64,000 nucleotides of DNA. Origin: an uncultured Clostridia bacterium. GTDB lineage: Bacteria; Bacillota; Clostridia; Oscillospirales; Acutalibacteraceae. Positions 54,551-63,356 of this stretch are shown in pieces. The stretch is from the NCBI GenBank assembly GCA_947630835.1, contig CANRIZ010000004.1:1-64000 (forward strand). Reading direction: 5' to 3'. The notes below the pieces were generated by a model that was given only the letters and a program-made list of their open reading frames with translations, searched no databases and was not told the DNA's origin. Position 1 is the stretch's first letter. Each line of letters starts with the position of its first letter. The position numbers and the translations under genes were made by a program.

Positions 54551-55405
54551 TTATAGCGAAAAAAGCGATATTATACCCGCAGAAAATATCGAAATAAGGT
54601 ACAGCAGGGCGACTATTTTCAGGTTTTCTTTTATATTGCGGTTTTCCTTGAAAAGTACTATCAGTCCCGCCCCCGCCGCCGTGCAAAGCCCCGCCGTGAC
54701 CGAGGCAAAGCTCAACGCGCCTTTAAGGTAAAGCTCCGTAAGCAGTATGGAAGCCGCGCAGTTCGGTATTAAGCCTATAAGCCCGGCTATTAAGGGCTGG
54801 AATGCGGAATTTTGCAGCAAAATTTTTGACAGGGAGTCGATTCCCACAAGCTCTGCAAAGAAATTGAGCGCAAATACTATGGCGATTAGGAACAGCATAA
54901 TTTTAACCGTATGCTTAATTGCGGGCTTTAAAATACCGCCGTGTTCGTGACAGCCGCAGCTTCGGCAATGGTCCTCTATATGCTTCTCGGGCGAGGGATG
55001 CTTTTTTGCAAAAAAATCAACGGCATAGCCGAAAACAAGGGCTATTATTACTTTTACCGCAAGCAGTTTGAATATCTCCGCCGCCTGCCCGGGGTGACCC
55101 AGAATAATAATCAGGGCTTCGTCGCTTGTAGAGAGAAAAACCGCCATAAGCGTACCGAGCGTAATAACTCCGCTTGAAAAGAGGTTAGCGCAGAAAACGG
55201 AAAAACCGCATTGCGGAATACAACCGAGTATTGCGCCCGCGGCAGGTCCCGCCTTGCCGGAGGAAGCAATTTTTTTATTGATTTTTTCGTTGGTATGGTG
55301 TTCGACCGCCTCCAAAAGCAAAAAAGCCAAAAACAAAAAGGGGAGTATATTAAGGCAGTCCGTCAACGTGTCCTTAATTATTTCAAGCAATAAATCAACC
55401 GTCAT
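54551..55405 (-). CDS. Putative heavy-metal exporter, ArsP_2-like permease
   Basis: 284-residue membrane protein with about ten hydrophobic segments in two related halves. Conserved motifs are 'AGAILGCIPQCGFSVFCANL' in the first half and 'IAGLIGLIPNCAASILLTEL' in the second, each with PQCG/PNCA. A central loop has the metal-binding-like 'HCRSCGCHEHGG'. This matches the family of ten-TM putative heavy-metal exporters called arsenic efflux proteins. It overlaps the Fur-family regulator by 11 bases, which suggests it handles a transition metal under that regulator's control. Confidence 0.82.
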   Translation of the reverse strand: MTVDLLLEIIKDTLTDCLNILPFLFLAFLLLEAVEHHTNEKINKKIASSGKAGPAAGAILGCIPQCGFSVFCANLFSSGVITLGTLMAVFLSTSDEALIIILGHPGQAAEIFKLLAVKVIIALVFGYAVDFFAKKHPSPEKHIEDHCRSCGCHEHGGILKPAIKHTVKIMLFLIAIVFALNFFAELVGIDSLSKILLQNSAFQPLIAGLIGLIPNCAASILLTELYLKGALSFASVTAGLCTAAGAGLIVLFKENRNIKENLKIVALLYLISIFSAGIISLFSL

Positions 55406-55811
55406 GGCGTTCCTTTCCCATACAGCTTTCGCATATACCGTAAAGCATAGTCTTTTCGCCGTCTACAATAAAATTGTGCTCTTTAAAAATATGCTCGGAA
55501 AGCTCGTCTAAGAAGCCGCATTCCGCATGAGCGAGCTTGCCGCATACCGTGCATTTCAGATGGTAATGGTTACGGCATTTTTCGTCGCTTTGCGCAAGCT
55601 GGTAGCAGGCGCTTGTACTTTCGTCAAACTTGAATTTCCGCACCGTCGTTTCCTCATAAAGCTTTTCGAGCCGGCGGTAAACCGTAGTCCTGCCCACGGA
55701 AATACCCTTGGAAATCAAAATGTTGTATACCTCGTCCGCCGTCAAATGCCTGTTTTTGTTTTCTTCAAGGCAATTCAAAATTTCCCTGCTCTGTTTGGTG
55801 GAGTATCCCAT
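55395..55811 (-). CDS. Fur-family metalloregulator
   Basis: 138 residues. Winged helix 'HLTADEVYNILISKGISVGR' and 'TTVYRRLEKLYEE', the metal-binding 'CRNHYHLKCTVCGKLAHAEC', and a second CxxC in 'GICESCMG' (structural zinc). Could be Fur, Zur, PerR or Mur; the sequence does not decide. It controls the downstream permease by overlap and has a palindrome at its own start site. Confidence 0.92.
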   Translation of the reverse strand: MGYSTKQSREILNCLEENKNRHLTADEVYNILISKGISVGRTTVYRRLEKLYEETTVRKFKFDESTSACYQLAQSDEKCRNHYHLKCTVCGKLAHAECGFLDELSEHIFKEHNFIVDGEKTMLYGICESCMGKERHDG

Positions 55812-55832
55812 ATCGCACCGCCCCTATGAATA

Positions 55833-55847
55833 TGAAAATGGTTTTCA
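55833..55847. promoter_or_regulatory. Fur-box-like palindrome
   Basis: TGAAAA-TGG-TTTTCA, 6-3-6 inverted repeat, eight bases downstream of the -10 (55855-55860), over the expected start site. Suggests autorepression by the Fur-family protein. Confidence 0.65.
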
Positions 55848-55854
55848 ATTTCAG

Positions 55855-55883
55855 ATTATAACCGAATTCTGCCCGAATGTCAA
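55855..55883 (-). promoter_or_regulatory. Consensus promoter of the Fur/permease operon
   Basis: Minus strand TTGACA (55878-55883), 17 bases, TATAAT (55855-55860), both exact. Confidence 0.85.
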
Positions 55884-55924
55884 TAAAAGCGGCGGAAATT
55901 TGCGTGTAAAAGACAAAATCGACG

Positions 55925-55960
55925 GCAAAAAAAGACCGACGCAACAGCGTCGGCTTTTAT
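55925..55960 (-). terminator. Terminator of the ferredoxin gene
   Basis: Minus strand AAAAGCCGACGC-TGTT-GCGTCGGTCTTTTTTT. Confidence 0.88.
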
Positions 55961-55970
55961 GTAGCTTTTA

Positions 55971-56141
55971 TTAATCCTGGTTAGGAGCGCCTACGGGGCA
56001 AGTATCCGCACAAGCGCCGCACTCGATGCAGGTATCGGCGTCAATTTCAAATTTGCCGTCGCCCTCCGAGATTGCCTCAACGGGACATTCCGGAGCGCAT
56101 GCGCCGCAGCTGATGCAATCATCGCTGATTTTAAATGCCAT
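55971..56141 (-). CDS. Ferredoxin, two 4Fe-4S clusters
   Basis: 56-residue clostridial ferredoxin from the ATG at 56141 behind AAGGAGG (track start 15 codons upstream is not supported). Two CxxCxxCxxxCP motifs: 'CISCGACAPECPVEAIS' and 'CIECGACADTCPVGAPN'. Low-potential electron carrier for anaerobic metabolism; monocistronic. Confidence 0.97.
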   Translation of the reverse strand: MAFKISDDCISCGACAPECPVEAISEGDGKFEIDADTCIECGACADTCPVGAPNQD

Positions 56142-56251
56142 ATCCAACAAACCTCCTTGTTTATCATTGATTTCATTGTAACACATATTTATAAAATATC
56201 AAGTGTTTTTTAACGGTTTTTAAAAAGAAAATTTAAACAGGCTCCCTCGGA

Positions 56252-57115
56252 TTACTCAATTCCTTTAAGAGCTTCTATTTCAGCCTTTTCAAGCTTTATC
56301 TGCGCGTCTTTGATAAGCTTTACCTGATGCCTTTCGATTATAAGCGGGGCGGCGTCGGGTCTTTTGTCAAGCCGCACCTTGAGCATACCGGTAATAAGGT
56401 TATTCTCTATAACGGTACCCCTGCCCTCGTCGGTTTCGACTATTGCGCCGACCTTGGGAGTATGCCTTAACAGATGCTCATAGGTATCCTGCTCGTATTT
56501 AAGACAGCACATAAGTCTGCCGCAGGTGCCGCTTATTTTAACGGGATTGAGCGAAAGCCCCTGTTCCTTTGCCATCTTTATGGATACGGGCTGAAATTCG
56601 CCCAAAAACGAGTGACAGCAGAAGGGTCTGCCGCATACGCCGAAGCCGCCGAGCATTTTCGATTCGTCGCGAACGCCGATTTGGCGAAGCTCTATTCTCG
56701 TTCTGAAAACGGAAGCGAGGTCCTTGACAAGCTCCCTGAAATCAACTCTGCCGTCGGCGGTAAAATAGAAAAGTATTTTACTGTTGTCAAATGTGTATTC
56801 AACGTCAACGAGCTTCATTTCGAGCCCGTGGTTCGCAATTTTTTCCTCGCAAATTGCATACGCCTTTTTTTCCTTTATTTTGTTTTCCTCAACGATTCTT
56901 AAATCCTGCTCGGTCGCCGCTCTTATAACGGGCTTTAAGGGGCTGACTATTTCCTCCTCCTCAACTTCCCTGTTCTCTATGGTAACCTCGCCGCACTCTA
57001 TGCCTCTTGCGGTTTCGACTATGACTCTGTCACCCTTGTTAAACGTAAGTCCGTTGGGGCTGAAGTAATAAACCTTGCCCACCTCTTTAAATCTGACGCC
57101 GACTATCTCCGACAT
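56252..57115 (-). CDS. ricT: RicT/YaaT (PSP1 domain) protein
   Basis: 287 residues with the PSP1 domain. Conserved Cys cluster: 'GGFGVCGRPFCCHSFLGEF' and 'GTCGRLMCCLKYEQDTYEHL', which in Bacillus RicT helps hold 4Fe-4S clusters in the RicAFT complex that adjusts RNase Y action. RicA and RicF genes are not visible in the window. It follows holB, as in many Firmicutes. Confidence 0.94.
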   Translation of the reverse strand: MSEIVGVRFKEVGKVYYFSPNGLTFNKGDRVIVETARGIECGEVTIENREVEEEEIVSPLKPVIRAATEQDLRIVEENKIKEKKAYAICEEKIANHGLEMKLVDVEYTFDNSKILFYFTADGRVDFRELVKDLASVFRTRIELRQIGVRDESKMLGGFGVCGRPFCCHSFLGEFQPVSIKMAKEQGLSLNPVKISGTCGRLMCCLKYEQDTYEHLLRHTPKVGAIVETDEGRGTVIENNLITGMLKVRLDKRPDAAPLIIERHQVKLIKDAQIKLEKAEIEALKGIE

Positions 57116-57131
57116 ATAAGTACCTCCTTTG

Positions 57132-58001
57132 TTATTTACCCGTTGCGCCGCAAAGCTCGGCGCACATGGAAGTTATAAGTAAATTGTAATTGGCGTTTTG
57201 CTTAAAACGCCGCTGAAGCTCCGAAATTATTTTTATAAGCTCATATATTTTGTTTACGGAAAATCTGCCGCAAAGAGCCTCCGCGGTATCGCCGTAAACC
57301 GATGAATTTATTTGGGTTTGCTTAAATTTAACGCAGTCGGTAAGGACTGTCTTTATACATTCCGCGGTATCCTCAAACCTGTCCTTTTTATTGTGAAGCT
57401 CGGCAAGGGCTTCAAGCGTTTTTAATTCGCTTGTACCTGTAAGCGAAAGCAAAATCTTTTTGGCAGTTTCAACGGTATCGGGCGAAAAATCCCTGTCCGT
57501 TTCGCCGAGGCTTATAACGGACGAACGGGAAAGCACGGTGTCGAGCATGGCGCTTTTTGACTCGCAGGTTAAAATAAAACAGTCAAAGCCCGGCGGTTCT
57601 TCAAGTATTTTCAAAAGGGCGTTTTCGCTTGAATCGTTCATATTCTGAACGCCGTTGAGTATATACACCTTTTTATCGAAATCATTGGGAAGAACAAAAG
57701 CGTCCTGCCTTATCTCGCGGCTTAATTCAACCTTAAACGAAGCTCCGGTTTTATCCTCGCCGTAAATCTTAATATCGGGATTGCTGTTTGCGGCGCACTT
57801 AACGCACGCCTTGCAAGCTCCGCAGGGCTTTTTACCGTCCGAAAGGCACAAAATCATATTTGCAAGAAAGCCGGCAAAATCCGCCCGCTTCTCGGCAGTC
57901 GAACCCTCAATTAATATTGTGTGCGGAAAAGCGCCGTTCTTACCTAAATTATTAATTATTTCACGGTTTGCTTTGCTTAGATTAAAATCATCTAAAGTCA
58001 T
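57132..58001 (-). CDS. holB: DNA polymerase III delta' subunit
   Basis: About 289 residues from the ATG at 58001 (AAGGGC upstream); the track GTG is 6 codons earlier. Clamp-loader subunit. A zinc module is visible as 'CGACKACVKC', then 'NDSSENALLKILEEPPGFDC' and the SRC-like 'MLDTVLSRSSVISL' (Ser in place of Cys). The P-loop is degenerate ('LIEGSTAEKRADF'), as in other delta' proteins. Confidence 0.94.
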   Translation of the reverse strand: MTLDDFNLSKANREIINNLGKNGAFPHTILIEGSTAEKRADFAGFLANMILCLSDGKKPCGACKACVKCAANSNPDIKIYGEDKTGASFKVELSREIRQDAFVLPNDFDKKVYILNGVQNMNDSSENALLKILEEPPGFDCFILTCESKSAMLDTVLSRSSVISLGETDRDFSPDTVETAKKILLSLTGTSELKTLEALAELHNKKDRFEDTAECIKTVLTDCVKFKQTQINSSVYGDTAEALCGRFSVNKIYELIKIISELQRRFKQNANYNLLITSMCAELCGATGK

Positions 58002-58015
58002 ATTATAAGCCCTTC

Positions 58016-58954
58016 TCACATAAGCTGCGACAAAGCAATCATAACAGGCATCGTTATAATCGAAATAAAGCTGACTATCGCTACGGTCTGCGACGCCGCC
58101 TCGTTATCCCTCAAATATTTTGTGGAAAACATAACGGTGTTGTTTGCTGTCGGCGCAGAAGCCGAAACGGTAAGCGCCGTAAGCAGAGAGCCGGTCATAC
58201 CGACCGCCCTGTAAATAAGCATACATACAAGCGGAACGGCTATAAGCTTTATAGCCGCAACAAGATACGCCTGCTTTCTTAAAAACATCTTTTTTAAATC
58301 GGTTTTGGAAAGATATGTACCGAACATCAGCATGGCAAGCGGCGTGTTAAGGTTCGCTATATGCGATATGGGCTGCATTAAAATTTCCGGAAGCGTTACT
58401 TTTAAAATAAAAAGCGGAAGCCCTATAGCCACGGAGATAACTCCGGGGTTGATGAAAAGGGCTTTTAAATCGAAGCCGCGCTTTTTGCCCTCGCTCTTTT
58501 TCATAAGCCCCACGCCGTGCGTAAAGGCGAAAATGTTAAACGGTATAAGCACGCCGGAGCAGAAGAAAACACCCTCGTCGCCGAGTACCGCAGAGGCAAG
58601 CGGCAAAACCATATAGCCCACGTTGCCGTAAACGCTGCCGAATTTGTAAATAACCGAAGTATCCTCGTTGCCGCGCCTGAAAAAAGGCTTTGAAATAATT
58701 ATTGCCGCCAAGTGAATGACCGTTCCGCCGAAAAAGGATAAAAGCAGGTTTTTAAGGTTTTCGGCGTTAAACCGCATAGCCGTAAACGATTGAATTATAA
58801 CAGCCGGCGTGACTATCTGAAAGAGCAAATCGTTTGTAAGACGAGCCGCCTTTTCGGTGTAAAGACCAAACTTATCGCAGACGAAGCCCACCGCGACGAT
58901 TATATAAAGTATCGCAACCTGCTGCGCCGCAACAGCCACATTGTGTAAAAACAT
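58016..58954 (-). CDS. AEC-family transporter
   Basis: 312-residue membrane protein of the auxin efflux carrier family with ten hydrophobic segments in two halves. 'FQIVTPAVIIQSFTAMRFNA' near the N-terminus and 'SAPTANNTVMFSTKYLRDNE' near the C-terminus are family marks. Bacterial members export malate or other organic acids; the substrate here is unknown. Sits between an unknown membrane protein and holB on the same strand. Confidence 0.88.
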   Translation of the reverse strand: MFLHNVAVAAQQVAILYIIVAVGFVCDKFGLYTEKAARLTNDLLFQIVTPAVIIQSFTAMRFNAENLKNLLLSFFGGTVIHLAAIIISKPFFRRGNEDTSVIYKFGSVYGNVGYMVLPLASAVLGDEGVFFCSGVLIPFNIFAFTHGVGLMKKSEGKKRGFDLKALFINPGVISVAIGLPLFILKVTLPEILMQPISHIANLNTPLAMLMFGTYLSKTDLKKMFLRKQAYLVAAIKLIAVPLVCMLIYRAVGMTGSLLTALTVSASAPTANNTVMFSTKYLRDNEAASQTVAIVSFISIITMPVMIALSQLM

Positions 58955-58968
58955 AACAGGTCACCGCG

Positions 58969-59913
58969 TCATTTGCCGAGGAAATCGTCGTCTACCTCGT
59001 TCTTGGGTTCTTCATATGAATCGGGGAGCAAATCGTCCTCCGAAGCGTCCCTGCCCGTCTTTGAACAGGCGTTGACGTAGATTGCGGTGAAAATCGCATA
59101 AAAGAGATCCGCAGGGATAAAGGCGAAGTCCCGGGGAAGCAGGTCGGATTTTCCGCAAAGCGTAACGGCAAGCCTCGTAACGCCCAAAATCATTGCAATA
59201 AACGCCGAAACGAGGCCGTATTTCATAGCTTTTCTCATTTCGTTTTTTTGGCATATCTGAGATGAAATCCTTGCAAACGACATAAAGAAAAGCATCATAA
59301 ACGCAAGCATTGCAAGCTCCAACAGTAAATCCGGCACTACAAGGAAGCTGATTTTTGTCATAAACCTGCGAACCATTCTGAACATCGCCCAGAAAAGCGG
59401 CATTATAGCCAAAAGCTTGTAATCGTAATAGGTTGTTTTTCCGTCCGCATACGACAGCGTGAACAATATAAAGTATATGCAGGCGAGAAGACCGCAAACG
59501 GCCTCAAATATTACGGCGAGCATACCGTTTGAAAAAATATACGACATAATGCTTGTTCCCGAAGAATAGGAGAGCAGAGATCTGATAAAGAGACTTGCGC
59601 AGTATGCTACGTCGTATGCAAGTCCCAAAGCCATAAGCCCGGAGCCTACCGAGAGCGCCTTCGATTTTCCCCTAACCGATTTTGAAGCCGTCACCTTGTT
59701 TGTAACGGAAACCAGAACGAGCAGGGCGGCGCAGAAAGCGACGAGCAGAGCGAAAAATACATAAACGCTTGCGTTTACATGCGTTAAAAACCCGCTTTTA
59801 TCCTCCTCGGTGATAAAGAACAGCTGATAAAGCCTGAGCGGAATAAGCGCTGCAAGCCCAACCCCGCCGACTATAAAAATCTTTTTAAAGTCTATTGCTT
59901 TTTTGTTTGCCAT
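58969..59913 (-). CDS. Membrane protein of unknown function
   Basis: 314 residues with about eight hydrophobic segments, a short charged N-terminus ('MANKKAIDFKK') and an acidic cytoplasmic tail ('SEDDLLPDSYEEPKNEVDDD'). No recognisable motif or family. Located between citrate synthase (8 bases upstream) and the AEC transporter (14 bases), so cotranscription is likely. Confidence 0.7.
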   Translation of the reverse strand: MANKKAIDFKKIFIVGGVGLAALIPLRLYQLFFITEEDKSGFLTHVNASVYVFFALLVAFCAALLVLVSVTNKVTASKSVRGKSKALSVGSGLMALGLAYDVAYCASLFIRSLLSYSSGTSIMSYIFSNGMLAVIFEAVCGLLACIYFILFTLSYADGKTTYYDYKLLAIMPLFWAMFRMVRRFMTKISFLVVPDLLLELAMLAFMMLFFMSFARISSQICQKNEMRKAMKYGLVSAFIAMILGVTRLAVTLCGKSDLLPRDFAFIPADLFYAIFTAIYVNACSKTGRDASEDDLLPDSYEEPKNEVDDDFLGK

Positions 59914-59921
59914 GTTACACT

Positions 59922-61334
59922 CTACCTTTCTTCGTTTGGAATATACTCGCTTGCGGCGAACGGATTTTCTTTTCTTTCGTTGAGAGGGACAAATTTCCTC
60001 GGCAGCGAAACGTTTTTATACGCAGGCCGCATTATCTTACTGCCCGTATAGATTTCTTCGATTCTGTGAGCCGACCAGCCGGCTATCCTCGCCGACATAA
60101 ACAGCGGAGTGAAAAGCTCCTCGGGAATATTGAGCATTGAATAAACAAGCCCCGAATACATATCGACGTTTGCGCAAATCTTTTTCTTTATACCCTTGTA
60201 TTTGCAGAAAAGCTCGGGTGTTATGCGCTCGATGCTTTCAAGGATTTTAAAATCCTCCTCATAGGCGGTTCCCTTTGAATACCTGCGGGCGTCGTTTTTT
60301 AATATTACGGCTCTCGGGTCCGATAAGGTGTAAACGGCATGCCCCATTCCGTAAATGAGCCCCGAACCGTCGCCGGCTTCTTTTTTGATTATCTTTGTAA
60401 GGTAATCGGCAAGCTGACCTTCGTCGGCAGGGTTTTTTACGTTTTTCTTGATGTCCATAACCATTTCGTGGACCTTTATATTCGCTCCGCCGTGGCGAGG
60501 CCCTTTGAGAGCGCCTATGCTTGCGGCTATTGCGGAATATGTATCCGAACCCGTCGAGGTAACGCACCTTGTTGTAAAGGTGGAGTTGTTTCCGCCGCCG
60601 TGTTCGGCGTGAATCATCATACAGGTGTCGAGGATTTTTGCCTCCTCGTCGGTATATTTTTTATCGGATCTTATCGAACGAAGTATAGACTCCGCCATGG
60701 TAATATCCGTTTTGTTCTGGTGTATATACATACTCTTATGGTCGAAATTACGCCTTTTTACCTGATAGGCGTAAGCCATAATGGTAGGTATCTGCGCTAT
60801 GAGCTGTATTGACTGGCGCAGGACGTTTTCCACAGAGGTGTCGTCGGGATTTTCGTCGTAGGAATAAAGGCTCAAAACCGTACCCGCAACCTTGTTCATA
60901 ATATTCCTTGACGGAGATTTTATTATATGATCTTCTATAAATTCGTCGGGAAGCTCCCTTGCACGGGCAAGGGTGTTTGTAAAAGCTTCAAGCTGCGATT
61001 TGGTAGGCAAATCGCCGAAAAGCAAAAGCCAGGCGACCTCCTCGAAGCCGAAGCGGTTTTCCGCCTTACAGCCGTTGACTATATCGCTCATATCTATGCC
61101 GCGGTAAACGAGCCTTCCGTCCTTGGGCACCTTTTCGCCGTCATCTATATAATAACCTTCAACGGAGCACACTCTTGTCAAGCCCGCCATTACTCCTGTT
61201 CCGTCGGGATTTCTAAGTCCTCTTTTTACTTCATATCTTCTGTAATACTCGGAATTTATCCGGTTATTTTTTATAAGCTCTTCGCATAAACTGTCAATAG
61301 TACCTTTGGAAATCGAAGAAATAAATTCAGACAT
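59922..61334 (-). CDS. gltA: Citrate/2-methylcitrate synthase
   Basis: 470 residues. Catalytic His regions 'CMMIHAEHGGGNNSTFTTRC' and 'YGMGHAVYTLSDPRAVILKN', Asp region 'CANVDMYSGLVYSMLNIPEE', and 'IAASIGALKGPRHGGANIKV'. It forms citrate from oxaloacetate and acetyl-CoA; a methylcitrate role cannot be excluded. It is longer at the N-terminus than usual (about 370-440), with 'RYEVKRGLRNPDGTGVMAGL' before the core. No aconitase or isocitrate dehydrogenase is nearby. Confidence 0.93.
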   Translation of the reverse strand: MSEFISSISKGTIDSLCEELIKNNRINSEYYRRYEVKRGLRNPDGTGVMAGLTRVCSVEGYYIDDGEKVPKDGRLVYRGIDMSDIVNGCKAENRFGFEEVAWLLLFGDLPTKSQLEAFTNTLARARELPDEFIEDHIIKSPSRNIMNKVAGTVLSLYSYDENPDDTSVENVLRQSIQLIAQIPTIMAYAYQVKRRNFDHKSMYIHQNKTDITMAESILRSIRSDKKYTDEEAKILDTCMMIHAEHGGGNNSTFTTRCVTSTGSDTYSAIAASIGALKGPRHGGANIKVHEMVMDIKKNVKNPADEGQLADYLTKIIKKEAGDGSGLIYGMGHAVYTLSDPRAVILKNDARRYSKGTAYEEDFKILESIERITPELFCKYKGIKKKICANVDMYSGLVYSMLNIPEELFTPLFMSARIAGWSAHRIEEIYTGSKIMRPAYKNVSLPRKFVPLNERKENPFAASEYIPNEER

Positions 61335-61392
61335 TTAAACCCTCCTTTATATTATTTTCGGAAAACCGATATAATACTGCATTAATTATAAT

Positions 61393-61421
61393 ATTTTATA
61401 TCAAAATCGGTTTAAAGTCAA
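61393..61421 (-). promoter_or_regulatory. Promoter of the citrate synthase operon
   Basis: Minus strand TTGACT (61416-61421), 17 bases, TAAAAT (61393-61398). The promoter region is spanned by an AACCGAT...ATCGGTT inverted repeat. Confidence 0.6.
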
Positions 61422-61461
61422 TTAATTCAAAGGATTTAACAAAAGTTTTTGAGGTGAAAAA

Positions 61462-62505
61462 ATGAAAAGCAAGATTTTTATGCTCGTATCCGTTTTCCTT
61501 TCGCTTATAATAGTACCTGTGGCGGCGCTTGATTTTTCGCGATTTTCCTTTGACAGGGCGAAAAGCGTGTTTACAAGCTCGGCGAATTTTTTGCCTGCGG
61601 CGGAAAGCACTGCCGAGAATTCCGCCGAAGCTTCGGACAACTCGGAAAACGCGGGCGAAAACGAAGTAAAGGTTTTGGCGGCGGCAAGCGGAAACATAAT
61701 TTCGACGACCGAACTCGAATACGTTATAGGCTGCGTTGCAAGCGAAGTACCCGCAACCTACCACGAGGAAGCCCTTAAAGCGCAGGCGGTTGCGGCATAT
61801 ACCAATTTAATCAGACTAAAGCAAAACCCCGATTCCTCCCTGAACGGCGCGGATATTTCCGACAGCCCTCAAAAGCATCAGGGATATTTTACCGAACAGC
61901 AGCGCAGGGAAAAGTGGGGCGATAATTACGAAAAATACAGCCAAAAGGTGGAAAAGGCGGTTAAAGAGGTGGCGGGAACGGTTATGACCTATAATTCCGA
62001 ACCGATAGTCGCCTCGTACTGCGCCATATCGCCGGGCAGAACGGAGAGCGCCGAGGTCATATGGGGAACGGACATACCCTATTTGCAGTCGATTTCTTCT
62101 CCGGGAGATAAGCTTTCGCCGGATTTTTCCTCAACGCTTATACTTACCAAGGAGCAGTTTAAGGAGATTGCCGAAAAGGACGGCGATATAAAGCTCGGGA
62201 GCGAAGCGGAAAAATGGGTAAGCGACGTTAAGTATTCCGAAAACGGCACGGGCGTTGTCACAAGCATAAAAATAGGCTCGAAACAGCTTAAAGGCAGTCA
62301 AGCGAGGACTATGTTTTCCCTGAGAAGTCCGTCTTTTACGGTAAAATACGAAAATTCAAGCTTCACTTTCAAGGTAAACGGTTACGGCCATTGCGTCGGA
62401 ATGAGCCAGTACGGCGCAGATTATATGGCGAGAAACGGCAGCAATTACAAGGAAATTTTAAAGCATTATTACCGGGGAATCGAATTTACAAAGGCGGTTG
62501 GCTGA
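61462..62505 (+). CDS. SpoIID/LytB domain protein
   Basis: 347 residues with signal/anchor helix (4-24), an Ala/Glu/Asn/Ser-rich linker (about 45-75) and a SpoIID/LytB catalytic domain. The core 'YVIGCVASEVPATYHEEALK' followed by 'AQAVAAYTNLIRL' carries the catalytic Glu of SpoIID lytic transglycosylases; 'NGYGHCVGMSQYGADYMARN' is the C-terminal hallmark. Cleaves denuded peptidoglycan, in sporulation or cell-wall turnover. Lacks a full spo operon around it. A terminator follows. Confidence 0.9.
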   Translation: MKSKIFMLVSVFLSLIIVPVAALDFSRFSFDRAKSVFTSSANFLPAAESTAENSAEASDNSENAGENEVKVLAAASGNIISTTELEYVIGCVASEVPATYHEEALKAQAVAAYTNLIRLKQNPDSSLNGADISDSPQKHQGYFTEQQRREKWGDNYEKYSQKVEKAVKEVAGTVMTYNSEPIVASYCAISPGRTESAEVIWGTDIPYLQSISSPGDKLSPDFSSTLILTKEQFKEIAEKDGDIKLGSEAEKWVSDVKYSENGTGVVTSIKIGSKQLKGSQARTMFSLRSPSFTVKYENSSFTFKVNGYGHCVGMSQYGADYMARNGSNYKEILKHYYRGIEFTKAVG

Positions 62506-62548
62506 AGTGAAAACGCGGCGTAAATTCGGGCTCGAGCTTTTCTGTAAG

Positions 62549-62590
62549 GTCCGACGTCGGGGCGGAGCGCCGGATTTTGTCGGACTTTTT
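62549..62590 (+). terminator. Terminator of the SpoIID-like gene
   Basis: GTCCGAC pairs with GTCGGAC around a GC-rich loop, followed by TTTTT. Confidence 0.75.
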
Positions 62591-62631
62591 CGCAGACGTC
62601 AAATATGCGGGCAAAAAACAGCGACGGGGTG

Positions 62632-62660
62632 TTGATAAAGCAAAAGTATAATGCTATAAT
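62632..62660 (+). promoter_or_regulatory. Promoter of the EamA gene
   Basis: TTGATA (62632-62637), 17 bases, TATAAT (62655-62660). It implies a leader of about 220 nt before the EamA ATG at 62889. Confidence 0.75.
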
Positions 62661-62677
62661 TTTTTAATAGGGCAAAA

Positions 62678-62707
62678 TTAAACTTGAACGTTTTAAACTT
62701 GAACGTT
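62678..62707. repeat. Exact tandem 15-bp repeat after the promoter
   Basis: TTAAACTTGAACGTT occurs twice in direct succession. It begins about 11 bases after the expected start site, so it may be a pair of repressor sites. Function unknown. Confidence 0.8.
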
Positions 62708-62724
62708 CAAAATTAAAGCGGCTT

Positions 62725-62796
62725 TGCTTCGGAAGGACGGCGGGAAAATCACAGCCGCCGTACAAGCCGTCCGATTGCCGCAAAAAGCAAAAGCAA
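62725..62796 (+). promoter_or_regulatory. Structured leader with competing hairpins
   Basis: Two mutually exclusive stems can form: GGACGGC with GCCGTCC, and GGCGG with CCGCC inside the same bases. Together with the long leader this suggests a regulatory RNA. No known riboswitch class is recognised. The rest of 62797-62880 is A-rich with nothing seen. Confidence 0.4.
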
Positions 62797-62888
62797 AAGA
62801 TAGATAAATTTTAACTATCGCAATTTTTTTAAAAAGATAGACAAAAGTTTAAAAATCAGACGTTGAATTTCGCTCGGGAGGTGTTGAT

Positions 62889-63302
62889 ATGTGGTTCGTT
62901 TTTGCGCTGATGTCGGCTGTTTTTGCGGCGCTAACGTCCGTACTTGCAAAAATCGGAATAGAGCAGGTGGATTCAAATCTCGCCACGGCCGTCAGAACGG
63001 CGGTAGTTGTCATAATGGCGTGGCTTATGGTGTTTTTGACAAATGCCCAGCGGGGTCTTCCCGAAATAAGCCGAAAAAGCTGGGTGTTTTTGATTCTTTC
63101 GGGGCTTGCTACGGGCGCTTCCTGGCTTTGCTATTACAGGGCGCTGCAATTGGGCGAGGTTTCAAAGGTAGTGCCGGTGGACAAGCTTAGCGTGGTTTTC
63201 ACCCTTATTTTGGCGTTTATCTTTTTGCACGAGGAATTTACGGCGAAGTCGTTGATAGGCTGTATTTTGATAGGCGCAGGCACTTTATTAATGGTTTTGT
63301 AG
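62889..63302 (+). CDS. Half-size EamA/DMT-superfamily transporter
   Basis: 137 residues with about five hydrophobic segments, a single EamA unit; normal EamA transporters have two. It keeps the pattern 'LATGASWLCYYRALQLGEVS' and the end 'FLHEEFTAKSLIGCILIGAG' seen in one-domain members, which work as dimers. GGGAGGTG lies just before the ATG. Substrate unknown; the long leader and tandem repeat suggest controlled expression. Confidence 0.88.
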   Translation: MWFVFALMSAVFAALTSVLAKIGIEQVDSNLATAVRTAVVVIMAWLMVFLTNAQRGLPEISRKSWVFLILSGLATGASWLCYYRALQLGEVSKVVPVDKLSVVFTLILAFIFLHEEFTAKSLIGCILIGAGTLLMVL

Positions 63303-63356
63303 CAAAAAATTACGGCTTGCGGCCGTTGTTAAATTTACCGAAAGCGAGGAAAGAAT

